In this document: in pieces, positions 51,837-60,685 of the stretch | How positions within the stretch are numbered: position 1 is the stretch's first letter | How the letters are laid out: every line of letters begins with the position of its first letter | DNA from: Kribbella sp. NBC_01245 | GTDB lineage: Bacteria; Actinomycetota; Actinomycetes; Propionibacteriales; Kribbellaceae | Length of the DNA: 64,000 bases | Assembly: GCF_036226525.1 (NCBI RefSeq) | Contig: NZ_CP108487.1 | Location: 5,704,001 to 5,768,000, forward strand | Reading direction: 5' to 3' | Translations under genes and position numbers: made by a program | Notes under the pieces: model-generated | Told to the model about the DNA's origin: nothing | Databases searched by the model: none | Seen by the model: the letters and a program-made list of their open reading frames with translations, nothing else

Positions 51837-52982
51837 TCAGTTGTTCAGGCGGACCGGCATCAGCACGTACCGGAACTCGCTGAGCGTCTCGCCCTCGTAG
51901 TCCTTCGCTCCGGTCAGCTCGGCCGGCTTCGTCGCCTGGGTGAAGGCGAGGTGGGCCACCGGGGTGCCGATCGCGCCCAGACCGTCCAGCAGGTACGTCG
52001 GGTTGAATCCCACGGTGACCGGTTCCCCCGTCACCTGGGCCTCAATCGACTCGGATGCCTGCGCCTCGTCACCGCTGCCGGCGTCGAGGGTGACACCGTC
52101 CTCGGAGAACGTCAGCCGCACGGGCGCATTGCGCTCGGCGACCAGGGCCACGCGCTTGACCGCCTCGACCAGGACCGCGGTGTCGACCCGGACCCGGGTG
52201 GCGATCGCGGCGTCGGTCGGGATGATCTGGCGCACCTTCGGGAACTCGCCGTCGAGCAACCGGGTCGTCGCCCGGCGGGAACCACCGGCGACCTGGCCCT
52301 CGAAACCGACCAGCCCCTCGCCCGCACCGGTGCCGGCCAGGGAGATGGTGATCTCCGTACCCGTCATCGCCTTGGCGGTCTCGGCCAGCACTCGCGCCGG
52401 GATCAGCGCGGCCGCCGAGGCGTCGGGGGAGAGCGGGTTCCACTCGAGCTCGCGAACTGCGAGCCGGTAGCGGTCGGTGGCGAGCAGCGAGATGGTCGAA
52501 CCCTCGATCTCGACCCGGACGCCGGTCAGCACGGGCAGGGTGTCCTCCCGGCCGGCCGCGGTGACGACCTGAGCGACGGCGTGCGCGAAGACGTCACTGC
52601 GCACGGTGCCACTCGCTGCGGGCATGTCCGGCAGGGCCGGGTACTCGTCGGTGGGCAGCGTCTGCAGGGTGAACCGCGAACTGCCGCAGGTCACCTGTGC
52701 CTTGGCGCCATCGACACTCATGTCGACCGGTTGATCCGGCAGGCTCTTGGAAATGTCAGCGACCAGACGGCCGGAAACGAGGCAGCGACCTGCGTCGGCC
52801 ACCTGTGCGGGCACGGTGACGCGGACTGAGGTCTCGTAATCGAAGCCGGACAGAGTGATCTGCCCTTCCTCGGCTTCGACCAGTAGTCCCGCAAGGATCG
52901 GGACACTCGGGCGACTGGGCAAGCTACGCGCGGCCCAGGCCACCGACTCGGCCAGTACGTCGCGCTCGACGCGGAACTTCAC
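51837..52982 (-). CDS. dnaN: DNA polymerase III sliding clamp beta subunit
   Basis: 381 residues from a GTG at 52982 with AGGAGG upstream; a frame start at 53051 is rejected. Three repeated clamp domains; KFRVERDVLAESVAWAARSL at the start, FTLQTLPTDEYPALP, LLATDRYRLAVREL and the C-terminal YVLMPVRL. It tethers polymerase to DNA. Confidence 0.97.
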   Translation of the reverse strand: MKFRVERDVLAESVAWAARSLPSRPSVPILAGLLVEAEEGQITLSGFDYETSVRVTVPAQVADAGRCLVSGRLVADISKSLPDQPVDMSVDGAKAQVTCGSSRFTLQTLPTDEYPALPDMPAASGTVRSDVFAHAVAQVVTAAGREDTLPVLTGVRVEIEGSTISLLATDRYRLAVRELEWNPLSPDASAAALIPARVLAETAKAMTGTEITISLAGTGAGEGLVGFEGQVAGGSRRATTRLLDGEFPKVRQIIPTDAAIATRVRVDTAVLVEAVKRVALVAERNAPVRLTFSEDGVTLDAGSGDEAQASESIEAQVTGEPVTVGFNPTYLLDGLGAIGTPVAHLAFTQATKPAELTGAKDYEGETLSEFRYVLMPVRLNN

Positions 52983-53442
52983 CGCTGGGTGCCTCCTGAT
53001 TCGGCTGGTTGCCATGGAGATCCTGCCATGGCTGGACGCGATGTGCGCCAACCGGTGGCGATCTGGGGATTCGGGCGGGTCGCGATGGGGTAGTCCGAGG
53101 TGTTTCCGGGTGCCATCCGACGCGGTCCGAGGAGGGCCCGAATCCCGAGTTTTCCCCAGGTTTGAGCCGCAGAAGATTTTGTGGACTTTGAACTAGGTAC
53201 AGATTCCATAGTGTTCTTCACACCTGGGGATACTGTGGAGAACCCGCGACTTCGCAGGTCAGAGCCACTTTTGCCCTGTGCACGGGGTGTGGACGAAACA
53301 GGGCCTACCTGGGGACGACTGTTGACGGCCGAACTCTTACACACAGGCCGTCCACAGCGATGGCCTGAGTGTCCACCGAGATACCCACAGTTATCCACAG
53401 TTGTATCCCCAGCCTGTGGGGTTGTGGAGGAGCTCGTTTTCA
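52983..53442. other. oriC: oriC candidate, dnaA-dnaN interval with DnaA boxes and AT-rich patch
   Basis: Contains DnaA-box matches: TGTGGAGAA 53234-53242, TGTGGACGA 53288-53296, CCGTCCACA 53348-53356, a perfect TTATCCACA 53391-53399 and weaker sites (for example TGTGGACTT near 53180). An AT-rich run at 53176-53222 could be the unwinding element. The dnaA-dnaN gap is the origin in most actinobacteria. Confidence 0.75.
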
Positions 53443-56400
53443 TCACTGTTGCTTGGCCTGATGCTTGATCCGGTTGGTGAGTTCGGTGACCTGGTTGAAG
53501 ACGCTGCGCCGCTCCGACATCAGCTGCCGGATCTTGCGCTCGGCGTGCATCACCGTGGTGTGGTCGCGGCCGCCGAACTGCTGGCCGATCTTCGGCAGGG
53601 ACAGATCGGTGAGCTCCCGGCACAGGTACATCGCGATCTGCCGGGCCGTCACCAGCACCCTGCTGCGGCTGCCGCCACACAGGTCGTCGATCGACAGCCC
53701 GAAGTAGGAGGCGGTCTGGCCCATGATCATGCTGGCCGTCACCTCCGGCTTGCTGCCCTCGGGGATCAGGTCCTTCAGCACGATCTCGGCCAGGCTCAGA
53801 TCGACCGGCTGCCGGTTCAGGCTGGCGAACGCCGTCACCCGGATCAGCGCACCCTCGAGCTCACGGATATTCGTCTGGACCTTGCTGGCGATGAACTCCA
53901 GGACCTCCGGCGGCGCGGTCAGCCGCTCGGTCGCCGCCTTCTTCCGCAGGATCGCGATCCGGGTCTCGAGGTCGGGTGGCTGGATATCGGTGATCAGGCC
54001 CCACTCGAACCGGTTCCGCAGCCGATCCTCCAGCGCCTCGAGCCGCTTCGGCGCCCGGTCGGAGCTGATCACGATCTGCTTGTTCGCGTTGTGGAGGGTG
54101 TTGAAGGTGTGGAAGAACTCCTCCTGGGTCTGGATCTTGCCCTCGAGGAACTGGATGTCGTCGATCAGCAGTACGTCGACGTCGCGGTACCGGCGCTGGA
54201 ACTGGGCGGCCTTGTCATCGCGGATCGCGTTGATGAAGTCGTTGGTGAACTCTTCGCTGGAGACATAGCGGACGCGTGCGCCGGTGTAGAGACTGCGCAC
54301 GTAGTGACCGATGGCGTGCAGCAGGTGCGTCTTGCCGAGGCCGGAGTCGCCGTAGATCAACTGCGGGTTGTACGCCTTGCCCGGCGCCTCGGCGACCGCG
54401 ACGGCTGCCGCGTGCGCGAAGCGGTTGGACGAGCCGATGACGAAGGTCTCGAAGGTGTACTTCGGGTTCAGCCTCGCCTCGACCTGGTCGGGGGTCGGCG
54501 CGGGGGCGGGCTGGTTGTTCTGGTTGTGCTGCGGCTGCACCTGGGCCGGCTGGACCTGACTGGTCGGCTGGGTGAGGTGTTGGCCGCCTTGCTGGTTGGG
54601 CTGGCCGTGTTGCTGGCCCTGTTGGTGGGGCTGACCGGTCTGACCGGGGTGTTGTTGCGGTTGCTGGTAGTTCTGCGGCTGCTGGTACATCGGCTGGTTG
54701 AGCTGGCCGATGGACGAGCTGAGCGTGGGCTGCTCGGTGTCAGCACCCGGCGGCGGTCCGACCGGGACCGGCGGCTGGTTGTGCTGCTGCGGCTGCTGGT
54801 TCTGGGGCTGCTGGTTGGGGTGGCCGAACTGGTTCTGGGGCTGCTGGTACATCTGGCCGCCCTGCTGGCCGATACCCACATTGGGATCGCCATAGCCGGC
54901 GATACCGGTCGCGTGTCCGCCGAGTGGGCTGTGGATCGGGGCGGGCGCCGGGGTCGGCTCGCGTAGCTCGGGATCCAGGGACGGGTCCACCGTGACGGCG
55001 ATCCGGATGTCCCGACCGAACGATTCGCTGAGAATCCGCTCCAGATCCGGGCGTAGGCGCGTCTCGAGCTGACCGCGGGTGAAGTCATCCGGTACGGCGA
55101 CGATGGCCGTGCTCTCGTGCAACGTCACCGGCCGCGAGTTCGTCAGCCACGCGCGCTGGTTCGATGGCAGGCCTCCCAAAACCCGAGCCCACGCGTCGTC
55201 CAACGTCACGCCCTGCGCCTGCGGAGCCGGCTGGTTCTGCTGCGCAACTTGTGGCTGCTGGCTCTGCTGGGCCACGGGGGGCTGTTGGTTCTGCTGAACC
55301 TGCGGAGCCTGCTGTGCCGGCTGATTCGGCTGCGCTTGCTGCGACGCCTGGCTCGGCTGCGCATGCTGTGCGGGCTGGTTCTGCTGAGCCTGCGGGTTGT
55401 GCTGCACCTGCTGGTCTTGGGACACCTGCGGGGCCTGCTGGTCCTGGGCTTGCGGCGCCTGCGGAACCTGGTGTGCGGGCTGGTCCTGCAACTCCTGCGG
55501 TGCAGGCTCGTTCTGTTGTGCGGGCTCGTTGTGCTGCGCCTGCTGGTTCTCCGGCGAATGCGGCGGCTGTTGTGCCTGCGGGACCTGCGGCACGTACGTC
55601 GGATCCGCAGCCGCGTGATCGGCCTGCTGGCTAGTCGGCTGGCTCAGCGGTTGATCGCCGGCCTGCCTCCCTGGCTGCTCGCCCGTCTGAGGAGCAGACA
55701 ACGGCGAACCTTCACCGACCACTCGCGACGAACCATCGTCGGGCTGTCCACCCTGGCCTGGTGTCTGCGGAATTCCGTGGGTCGACGCTTGCGGCGTCAT
55801 TCGGGGCGATTCCTGCAGACTCGGCGCCGGCGTGGGAATCGGGGACTCGTTCATCTGCGCGAGAGGTGCCTGGACAGGGTTCGCCAACAACGCAGGCGCT
55901 GGCTCAGCGACCGCGGACACGACCGGGGCCACCGACACCAACGCCGGCTCGACGGCCACAAGTGCCGGCTCGACCGACACGAGTGCGGGTTCGTCCTCCT
56001 GCAACTGCACCTGCTCGGCGTGCTGTTGCGTCAGCTCTTGCGGGACTACCTGCTCGCGATCCAAGTCGGCCGCAACAACCTGCTCCACAATCGGCTGCTG
56101 AAGAACTGCCTGCTGCTCAGGCTCCCGAGCGGGCTGCTCCTGATATCCGTACTCCCGGGCGACCTCGTGCTCAAGCACAACCTCGCCCACGGCAACCGTC
56201 TCCTGCACCGGCAGAGAGACCGCTTCCTGCGCGACCTGCTCGTCGACCACCGCTTCCTGCACCGCCGATTCCTCGGCAGGCTGCTGCTGAGATTCCTGGA
56301 CGGGCTGCTGGACGGTCTCGTGCTGAACGGTCTCAGTGAAGGAGGCCTGATCTACAGCCACGCGCTCCTGCCCTGCCGACTCGGAAACGGCCGAATACTG

Positions 56401-56745
56401 AGCGGGCTCCCCATAGACCGGCGCTTGGACCAACGAGTGGCCAGTCTCGGCAGGTTGCCGGCTCGCCTCGACGACCGGCTGCTCTTGGTTCGTTGCCGTC
56501 TGCGCTACCTCGCCAGACGGCACTTCGGCCTGCTCGTCAGCCGCGGGCAACTCCATGTCCGGCAGCTGCGACTGGATGAAAGCGGTCTGGGCGAACGAGG
56601 GCCGCGTGAATCGAGCGAAGTCCGCCGGCGAGGGGCGGGGCGGTGGTGGTGGGACGAGGTGGGCTGTCGGCAGGTCTGGGGCGGTGATCCCGGTTTCCCC
56701 GGATCCGGCTGTGTTGTCCGCATTGACGGACTGGTCCTCGACCAC
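53443..56745 (-). CDS. dnaA: chromosomal replication initiator DnaA with very long N-terminal extension
   Basis: 1100 residues from a GTG at 56745, which has GGGGAG 6 nt upstream. Layout: 1-512 low-complexity Gln/Pro/Glu/Val/Ala-rich; 513-592 domain I (VTLDDAWARVLGGLPSNQRA); 593-758 Gln/Pro-rich domain II; from 759 AAA+ domain III with Walker A GDSGLGKT (799-806) and Walker B LLIDD (859-863); domain IV with GGRDHTTVMHA box-binding motif. Usual DnaA is 450-650 residues. A GTG at 55209 (residue 513) would give a normal 588-residue form but has no good ribosome site. The frame stays open for 1.5 kb ahead of it with coding-like CAG/GAG codons. It binds DnaA boxes and opens oriC. Confidence 0.93.
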   Translation of the reverse strand: MVEDQSVNADNTAGSGETGITAPDLPTAHLVPPPPPRPSPADFARFTRPSFAQTAFIQSQLPDMELPAADEQAEVPSGEVAQTATNQEQPVVEASRQPAETGHSLVQAPVYGEPAQYSAVSESAGQERVAVDQASFTETVQHETVQQPVQESQQQPAEESAVQEAVVDEQVAQEAVSLPVQETVAVGEVVLEHEVAREYGYQEQPAREPEQQAVLQQPIVEQVVAADLDREQVVPQELTQQHAEQVQLQEDEPALVSVEPALVAVEPALVSVAPVVSAVAEPAPALLANPVQAPLAQMNESPIPTPAPSLQESPRMTPQASTHGIPQTPGQGGQPDDGSSRVVGEGSPLSAPQTGEQPGRQAGDQPLSQPTSQQADHAAADPTYVPQVPQAQQPPHSPENQQAQHNEPAQQNEPAPQELQDQPAHQVPQAPQAQDQQAPQVSQDQQVQHNPQAQQNQPAQHAQPSQASQQAQPNQPAQQAPQVQQNQQPPVAQQSQQPQVAQQNQPAPQAQGVTLDDAWARVLGGLPSNQRAWLTNSRPVTLHESTAIVAVPDDFTRGQLETRLRPDLERILSESFGRDIRIAVTVDPSLDPELREPTPAPAPIHSPLGGHATGIAGYGDPNVGIGQQGGQMYQQPQNQFGHPNQQPQNQQPQQHNQPPVPVGPPPGADTEQPTLSSSIGQLNQPMYQQPQNYQQPQQHPGQTGQPHQQGQQHGQPNQQGGQHLTQPTSQVQPAQVQPQHNQNNQPAPAPTPDQVEARLNPKYTFETFVIGSSNRFAHAAAVAVAEAPGKAYNPQLIYGDSGLGKTHLLHAIGHYVRSLYTGARVRYVSSEEFTNDFINAIRDDKAAQFQRRYRDVDVLLIDDIQFLEGKIQTQEEFFHTFNTLHNANKQIVISSDRAPKRLEALEDRLRNRFEWGLITDIQPPDLETRIAILRKKAATERLTAPPEVLEFIASKVQTNIRELEGALIRVTAFASLNRQPVDLSLAEIVLKDLIPEGSKPEVTASMIMGQTASYFGLSIDDLCGGSRSRVLVTARQIAMYLCRELTDLSLPKIGQQFGGRDHTTVMHAERKIRQLMSERRSVFNQVTELTNRIKHQAKQQ

Positions 56746-57318
56746 GCGTTGCTCCCCGATTCGTTGCTGCTCTGGCCGGTTTCCAGAAACGTGCGCTGGT
56801 CGCGACCTTCGATGACCGCTCCAGGACCTCGGAGTGGTTTCCCGTTATCCACACGGTTGTCCACAGTTGTGAACGAAGCGCGTAGCCACTTGGTTACCAG
56901 CCGTCGGGCGTGGCGTTTGCGATGTGAGGGGCTGACGCTAACAAGCCCACAGGGCCTGCTTCAAGCCGTCATCCACAGGCTATGCACAGCAAATTGGGTA
57001 CAACTTCCGGCGTGTCGGGTAGACGCCGGAGCGTAATCATGGTGGATGTCTCGCCCAACACTCCATTTCTGGCAAGATCCGGTAAAGGCTTGACAGAGGC
57101 TTCTATCCACAGCCCTGTGGAAAACCCTGGGGACGACCAGTTTGACCTGTCCACAGACGGCCGCGTACCGTGAATCGGTCGGCATTGAGCCGGCCGTTTC
57201 GTGCTGCGCTCCCTGAGACCTTTTGGTCGCCGGGCCGGGCAAGGCCGACGTTCCAGCGGCAGAGTCACACTTCGCGTGTGGATATGTCGACAATTGTCAA
57301 GATCCCGGAGTCATTCCA
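56746..57318. other. dnaA-rpmH interval with second DnaA-box set
   Basis: Seven DnaA-box-like sites: TTATCCACA 56845-56853, TTGTCCACA 56857-56865, TCATCCACA 56969-56977, CTATCCACA 57103-57111, TGTGGAAAA 57116-57124, CTGTCCACA 57147-57155, and weaker ones. It may be part of a bipartite origin or serve dnaA autoregulation. Confidence 0.75.
57142..57171 (+). promoter_or_regulatory. candidate promoter of rpmH-rnpA containing a DnaA box
   Basis: TTGACC at 57142-57147, 18 bp, then TACCGT at 57166-57171 (TANNNT type). A DnaA-box-like CTGTCCACA starts within the -35 and fills part of the spacer, so DnaA could affect this promoter. Confidence 0.5.
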
Positions 57319-57456
57319 GTGAGCAAGCGGACGTTCCAGCCGAACAACCGTCGCCGGCACAAGAAGCACGGCTTCCGTCTTCGGATGCGCACCCGTGCGG
57401 GCCGCGCGATCCTCGCCTCCCGTCGCACCAAGGGCCGCGAGCGCCTGGCGGCATGA
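57319..57456 (+). CDS. rpmH: 50S ribosomal protein L34
   Basis: 45 residues from a GTG at 57319. Standard L34: MSKRTFQPNNRRRHKKHGFR, then LRMRTRAGRAILASRR. First gene of the rightward rpmH-rnpA-yidD-yidC group. Confidence 0.98.
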   Translation: MSKRTFQPNNRRRHKKHGFRLRMRTRAGRAILASRRTKGRERLAA

Positions 57457-57495
57457 CGCCGTCCGGGCTGACCTTTCTCAGTCGGTGACCACACC

Positions 57496-57840
57496 GTGCT
57501 GCCTGCGTCGAATCGGCTCCGCCGGTCCGACGATTTCCGGCGCGCCGTTCGACACGGTCGGCGTGCGGGAAGGCGCTCGGTCGTGGTCCATCTGTTGTTG
57601 CAGGCCGATCCTGGCGCGCCCGCCCGTATCGGATTCGTGGTGAACAAGGCGGTGGGCGGAGCCGTGCAGCGGAACCGCGTCCACCGCCGCTTGCGTGCGG
57701 TCATGGCCGCACAGTTGGCTGACCTTCCGGCCGGCAGCCTCACCGTCGTACGGGCCCTGCCGGCTTCGGCCGCGGCGACGTACGACGAGCTGGCGGTCGA
57801 CGTGGCCCAAGGCCTTCGGCGAGTGCTGGAACCACGATGA
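57496..57840 (+). CDS. rnpA: ribonuclease P protein component
   Basis: 114 residues from a GTG at 57496. RnpA core: LPASNRLRRSDDFRRAVRHG, RIGFVVNKAVGGAVQRNRVH and RRLRAVM, the RNR motif that contacts the RNA. It supports pre-tRNA 5' processing. Overlaps yidD by ATGA. Confidence 0.96.
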   Translation: MLPASNRLRRSDDFRRAVRHGRRAGRRSVVVHLLLQADPGAPARIGFVVNKAVGGAVQRNRVHRRLRAVMAAQLADLPAGSLTVVRALPASAAATYDELAVDVAQGLRRVLEPR

Positions 57841-58130
57841 AGTACGCGTTGATCGGTTTTTTGAAGCTGTACCGGCAGTTCGTCAGCCCGCTGTATGGGC
57901 AGGTCTGCCGTTTCTACCCCTCTTGCTCGGCTTACGCACTGGAAGCGGTCCAGAGCCACGGCGCGGTGCGCGGTAGTTGGCTGGCGGCGAGACGACTCGC
58001 CCGCTGCCACCCGTGGAACCCCGGCGGCTACGACCCCGTTCCAACTAAAGATGTCGACCGCGGAGAGCATGACTCCGCCAACCAGTCCGGCGCCGTATCG
58101 GATGCCGGGCCCTTGCAGCGAGGTGCTTGA
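57837..58130 (+). CDS. yidD: membrane protein insertion efficiency factor YidD
   Basis: 97 residues. YidD signature: YRQFVSPLYGQVCRFYPSCS then AYALEAVQSHGAVRG and RLARCHPWNPGGYDPVP. Three conserved Cys are present. It assists YidC-dependent insertion. The tail past residue 70 is variable. It ends 1 bp before yidC. Confidence 0.95.
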   Translation: MKYALIGFLKLYRQFVSPLYGQVCRFYPSCSAYALEAVQSHGAVRGSWLAARRLARCHPWNPGGYDPVPTKDVDRGEHDSANQSGAVSDAGPLQRGA

Positions 58131-59354
58131 GTGACTCTTTCGGCCATCCCCATGCTGTCGCTGGGGTTGTGGGACTCGATCGTTGACCTGTTCAACCTGG
58201 TGATGACACCGCTGTACCACGCGGTGGCCTTGCTGCTGAACGGTTGGCACAAGCTGCTGTCACCGATCTTCGGTGCGGACAGCGGCTGGGCGTGGGCCCT
58301 GTCCATCGCCGGTCTGACGATCGTGATCCGGACGCTGCTGATTCCCCTGTTCGTCAAGCAGATCCGCTCCAGCCGGAACCTTCAGCTGCTGCAGCCGAAG
58401 ATGAAGGAGCTGCAGAAGAAGTACGGCCATGACCGGGAGAAGCTCGGTCAGGAAATGATGAAGCTGTACAAGGAGACGGGCACCAACCCGTTCTCCTCGT
58501 GCCTTCCGCTGCTGCTGCAGTCGCCGATCTTCCTCGCGCTGTTCCGGGTGCTCGATGGCGCCTCGCGTGGCACGTCGCACAGCCAGTTCCTCGATGGCGA
58601 GCTGATGCAGTCCCTGCGCGATGCCAAGATTTTCGGCGCGCAGATCTCCTCGACGTTCCTGCGGGCGCCCGAGGTCGGCGCGACGAACGTGAAGATCGTC
58701 GCCATCGTGCTGATCCTGCTGATGACCGGCACGATGTTCATCACCCAGCTCCAGCTGATGCGCAAGAACATGCCGAAGGAGGCCCTCGAGGGCCAGGCGG
58801 CGCAGATGCAGAAGATCATGCTGTACGTCTTTCCGATCTTCTTCCTGATCGGTGGATTCAACTTCCCGATCGGTGTGCTCATCTACTGGTTCGTCTCGAA
58901 CGTGTGGACGATGGGCCAGCAGTTCTACGTGATCCGCCGCAACCCGGCGCCGGGCACCGCGGCGTTCGACGCCCTGCAGGAGCGCAAGCGCGAGCACGCT
59001 CGCAAGACCGGCCAGCCGCTGGACGACGACCCGATCAAGATCGCCGAAGAGGCCGAGGAGCGTCGCGCCACGGTCGTGCGCCAGCAGCCGAAGCGCCAGC
59101 CGCGCAGCGCCCGTAAGGGCACGACGGGCTCGAGCCCGGTGCAGGACAGCCCCGCACCCGCGACCCAGAACGGTCAGCCCTCCGCAGGTGGCCGACCGGC
59201 CAACCAGCCTGCGAAGAAGACCGCGCAGACGAAGAAGACGGCCGGCTCGAAGAACGCCGCGCAGCGCGCTGCGGCACAGAAGGCCGCCGCTGCGAAGAAG
59301 GCCGCCCAGAAGAAGTCGGGTGGCCAGACCGGCGCGCGGAAGTCCGACAGCTGA
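58131..59354 (+). CDS. yidC: membrane protein insertase YidC
   Basis: 407 residues from a GTG at 58131. YidC/Oxa1 core: WALSIAGLTIVIRTLLIPLF (hydrophilic-groove Arg), KYGHDREKLGQEMMKLYKET with GTNPFSSCLPLLLQSPIF, then membrane segments to about residue 270. A basic Lys/Ala/Gln-rich C-terminal tail of about 120 residues may contact ribosomes. It inserts membrane proteins alone or with SecYEG. Confidence 0.96.
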   Translation: MTLSAIPMLSLGLWDSIVDLFNLVMTPLYHAVALLLNGWHKLLSPIFGADSGWAWALSIAGLTIVIRTLLIPLFVKQIRSSRNLQLLQPKMKELQKKYGHDREKLGQEMMKLYKETGTNPFSSCLPLLLQSPIFLALFRVLDGASRGTSHSQFLDGELMQSLRDAKIFGAQISSTFLRAPEVGATNVKIVAIVLILLMTGTMFITQLQLMRKNMPKEALEGQAAQMQKIMLYVFPIFFLIGGFNFPIGVLIYWFVSNVWTMGQQFYVIRRNPAPGTAAFDALQERKREHARKTGQPLDDDPIKIAEEAEERRATVVRQQPKRQPRSARKGTTGSSPVQDSPAPATQNGQPSAGGRPANQPAKKTAQTKKTAGSKNAAQRAAAQKAAAAKKAAQKKSGGQTGARKSDS

Positions 59355-59444
59355 TCTGTGTCCCGTGCGGCACACCTCTGATTTTTCTTGCTGTGAATGA
59401 TCTTGATCCCGGTGGGGCGGATCTCGAATGACTAAGGAGTAGCC

Positions 59445-60005
59445 GTGAGCGACGGCAACCAGACTGATGACGTCCAGACTGAGGACGTCAAGACTGAGGA
59501 CGTCAAGACTGATGACACTCAGAGCCCGCGACCGGAGGTTGATCGTGTGAAGGCCCTTGAGGTCGAGAGCGACATCGCCGCCGACTATCTGGAGGAGCTG
59601 CTCGACATCGCCGATCTCGATGGCGATATCGATATGGACATCGACGGCGATCGTGCCGCGGTGTCGATCGTCGGCGCGGATCTGAACCACCTGGTGGGCG
59701 ACAAGGGCAAGGTGCTGGAGGCTCTCCAGGAGCTCACCCGGCTGGCCGTGTACCGGGAGACCGGCGAGCGGTCGCGCCTGATGCTCGACGTGTCGGGCTA
59801 CCGGGCGAACCGTAAGGCGGAGCTGGAGAAGGTCGGCCTGCAGGCTGTCGAGGAGGCGAAGGCCTCTGGTGAGGCTGTGCGCCTCGACCCGATGACGCCG
59901 TTCGAGCGCAAGGTCGTGCACGACGTTGTCGCCGCCGCCGGCCTCACCAGCGAGTCGGAGGGCGAAGAGCCGCGTCGTCGCGTCGTCGTCCAGCCGGCGG
60001 TCTGA
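59445..60005 (+). CDS. khpB: Jag/KhpB RNA-binding protein
   Basis: 186 residues from a GTG at 59445 with AAGGAG. The N-terminus has a short repeat (TEDVKTEDVKTDD; 15-bp DNA unit at 59468-59515). KH-like domain: VSIVGADLNHLVGDKGKVLE with ALQELTRLAVYRE, and the R3H domain ERKVVHDVVAAAGLTSESEG near the end. It binds RNA and is linked to cell-envelope control in other bacteria. Confidence 0.92.
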   Translation: MSDGNQTDDVQTEDVKTEDVKTDDTQSPRPEVDRVKALEVESDIAADYLEELLDIADLDGDIDMDIDGDRAAVSIVGADLNHLVGDKGKVLEALQELTRLAVYRETGERSRLMLDVSGYRANRKAELEKVGLQAVEEAKASGEAVRLDPMTPFERKVVHDVVAAAGLTSESEGEEPRRRVVVQPAV

Positions 60006-60013
60006 CCGTCCCC

Positions 60014-60685
60014 GTGGCGGATGACGTTTCACGTGAAACGCCGTCGATCGTGGATGAGCTCTATCCACGGTCGGCGGCACGGCTCGCCCAGTACGCCGAG
60101 CTGCTGGCCACCGAAGGAACACTGCGCGGCCTGATCGGTCCGCGCGAGGTCCCCCGCTTGTGGGACCGGCACCTACTGAACTGCGCCCTGGTCGAACGGC
60201 TGATTCCAGAGAACGCCAGCGTCGCCGATATCGGCACCGGCGCCGGACTGCCCGGTATCGTCCTGGCCTTGGTCCGGCCCGACCTCGAGGTCGCGCTCGT
60301 CGAGCCCCTGCTCCGGCGTACGACCTTCCTGGACGAAGCCGTCGAGCAGCTCGAACTCAAGAACGCGGAAGTTGTGCGCGCCCGGGCCGAACAGCTCGGC
60401 GGCCGCACCTTCGACGTCGTCGTCTCGCGAGCGGTCGCGCCGTTGGACCGGCTGGCCCAGTGGTGTCTGCCGCTGTGCGTCGAAGGCGGCCTGATGCTGG
60501 CGATGAAGGGCCAGAGCGCAGAGGCGGAACTCGCCGAGCATGAGCGTGCGCTGGACGCCCTGGGAGCGGAAGATCGACATGTTCATCATGTCGGTGTCGA
60601 AGAACTGACGCAGCCGACGACAGTGGTGAGTATTGTTGCCGGACGTGCTGCGCGGGGTTCCCAGCACGGAAGACGCGGGAGGTGA
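60014..60685 (+). CDS. rsmG: 16S rRNA (guanine527-N7)-methyltransferase RsmG
   Basis: 223 residues from a GTG at 60014. RsmG features: LWDRHLLNCALVERLIPENA, ASVADIGTGAGLPGIVLALV (SAM site) and VVSRAVAPLDRLAQWCLPL. It methylates G527; loss gives low-level streptomycin resistance in other species. Codons 5-9 (VSRET) are formed by a parS site. Overlaps parA's GTG by 4 bp. Confidence 0.96.
   Translation: MADDVSRETPSIVDELYPRSAARLAQYAELLATEGTLRGLIGPREVPRLWDRHLLNCALVERLIPENASVADIGTGAGLPGIVLALVRPDLEVALVEPLLRRTTFLDEAVEQLELKNAEVVRARAEQLGGRTFDVVVSRAVAPLDRLAQWCLPLCVEGGLMLAMKGQSAEAELAEHERALDALGAEDRHVHHVGVEELTQPTTVVSIVAGRAARGSQHGRRGR
60026..60039. promoter_or_regulatory. parS: parS site 1 (in rsmG)
   Basis: GTTTCACGTGAAAC, the perfect 14-bp palindromic core of the chromosomal parS consensus recognised by ParB. 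It lies 12 bp inside rsmG. Confidence 0.93.

Noticed and set aside
53443..55209. Short 588-residue DnaA as the preferred model
   Set aside because: Not excluded, but the internal GTG lacks a ribosome site, while the upstream start has one and the intervening sequence reads as coding.
55117..57036. 639-residue plus-strand open frame antisense to the dnaA extension
   Set aside because: Leu/Arg-rich mirror of Gln-rich codons (CAG read as CTG). The minus strand has the continuous link to DnaA and a ribosome site.
58260..60122. 620-residue minus-strand open frame opposite yidC and khpB
   Set aside because: Shadow of two well-identified genes; no recognisable protein pattern.
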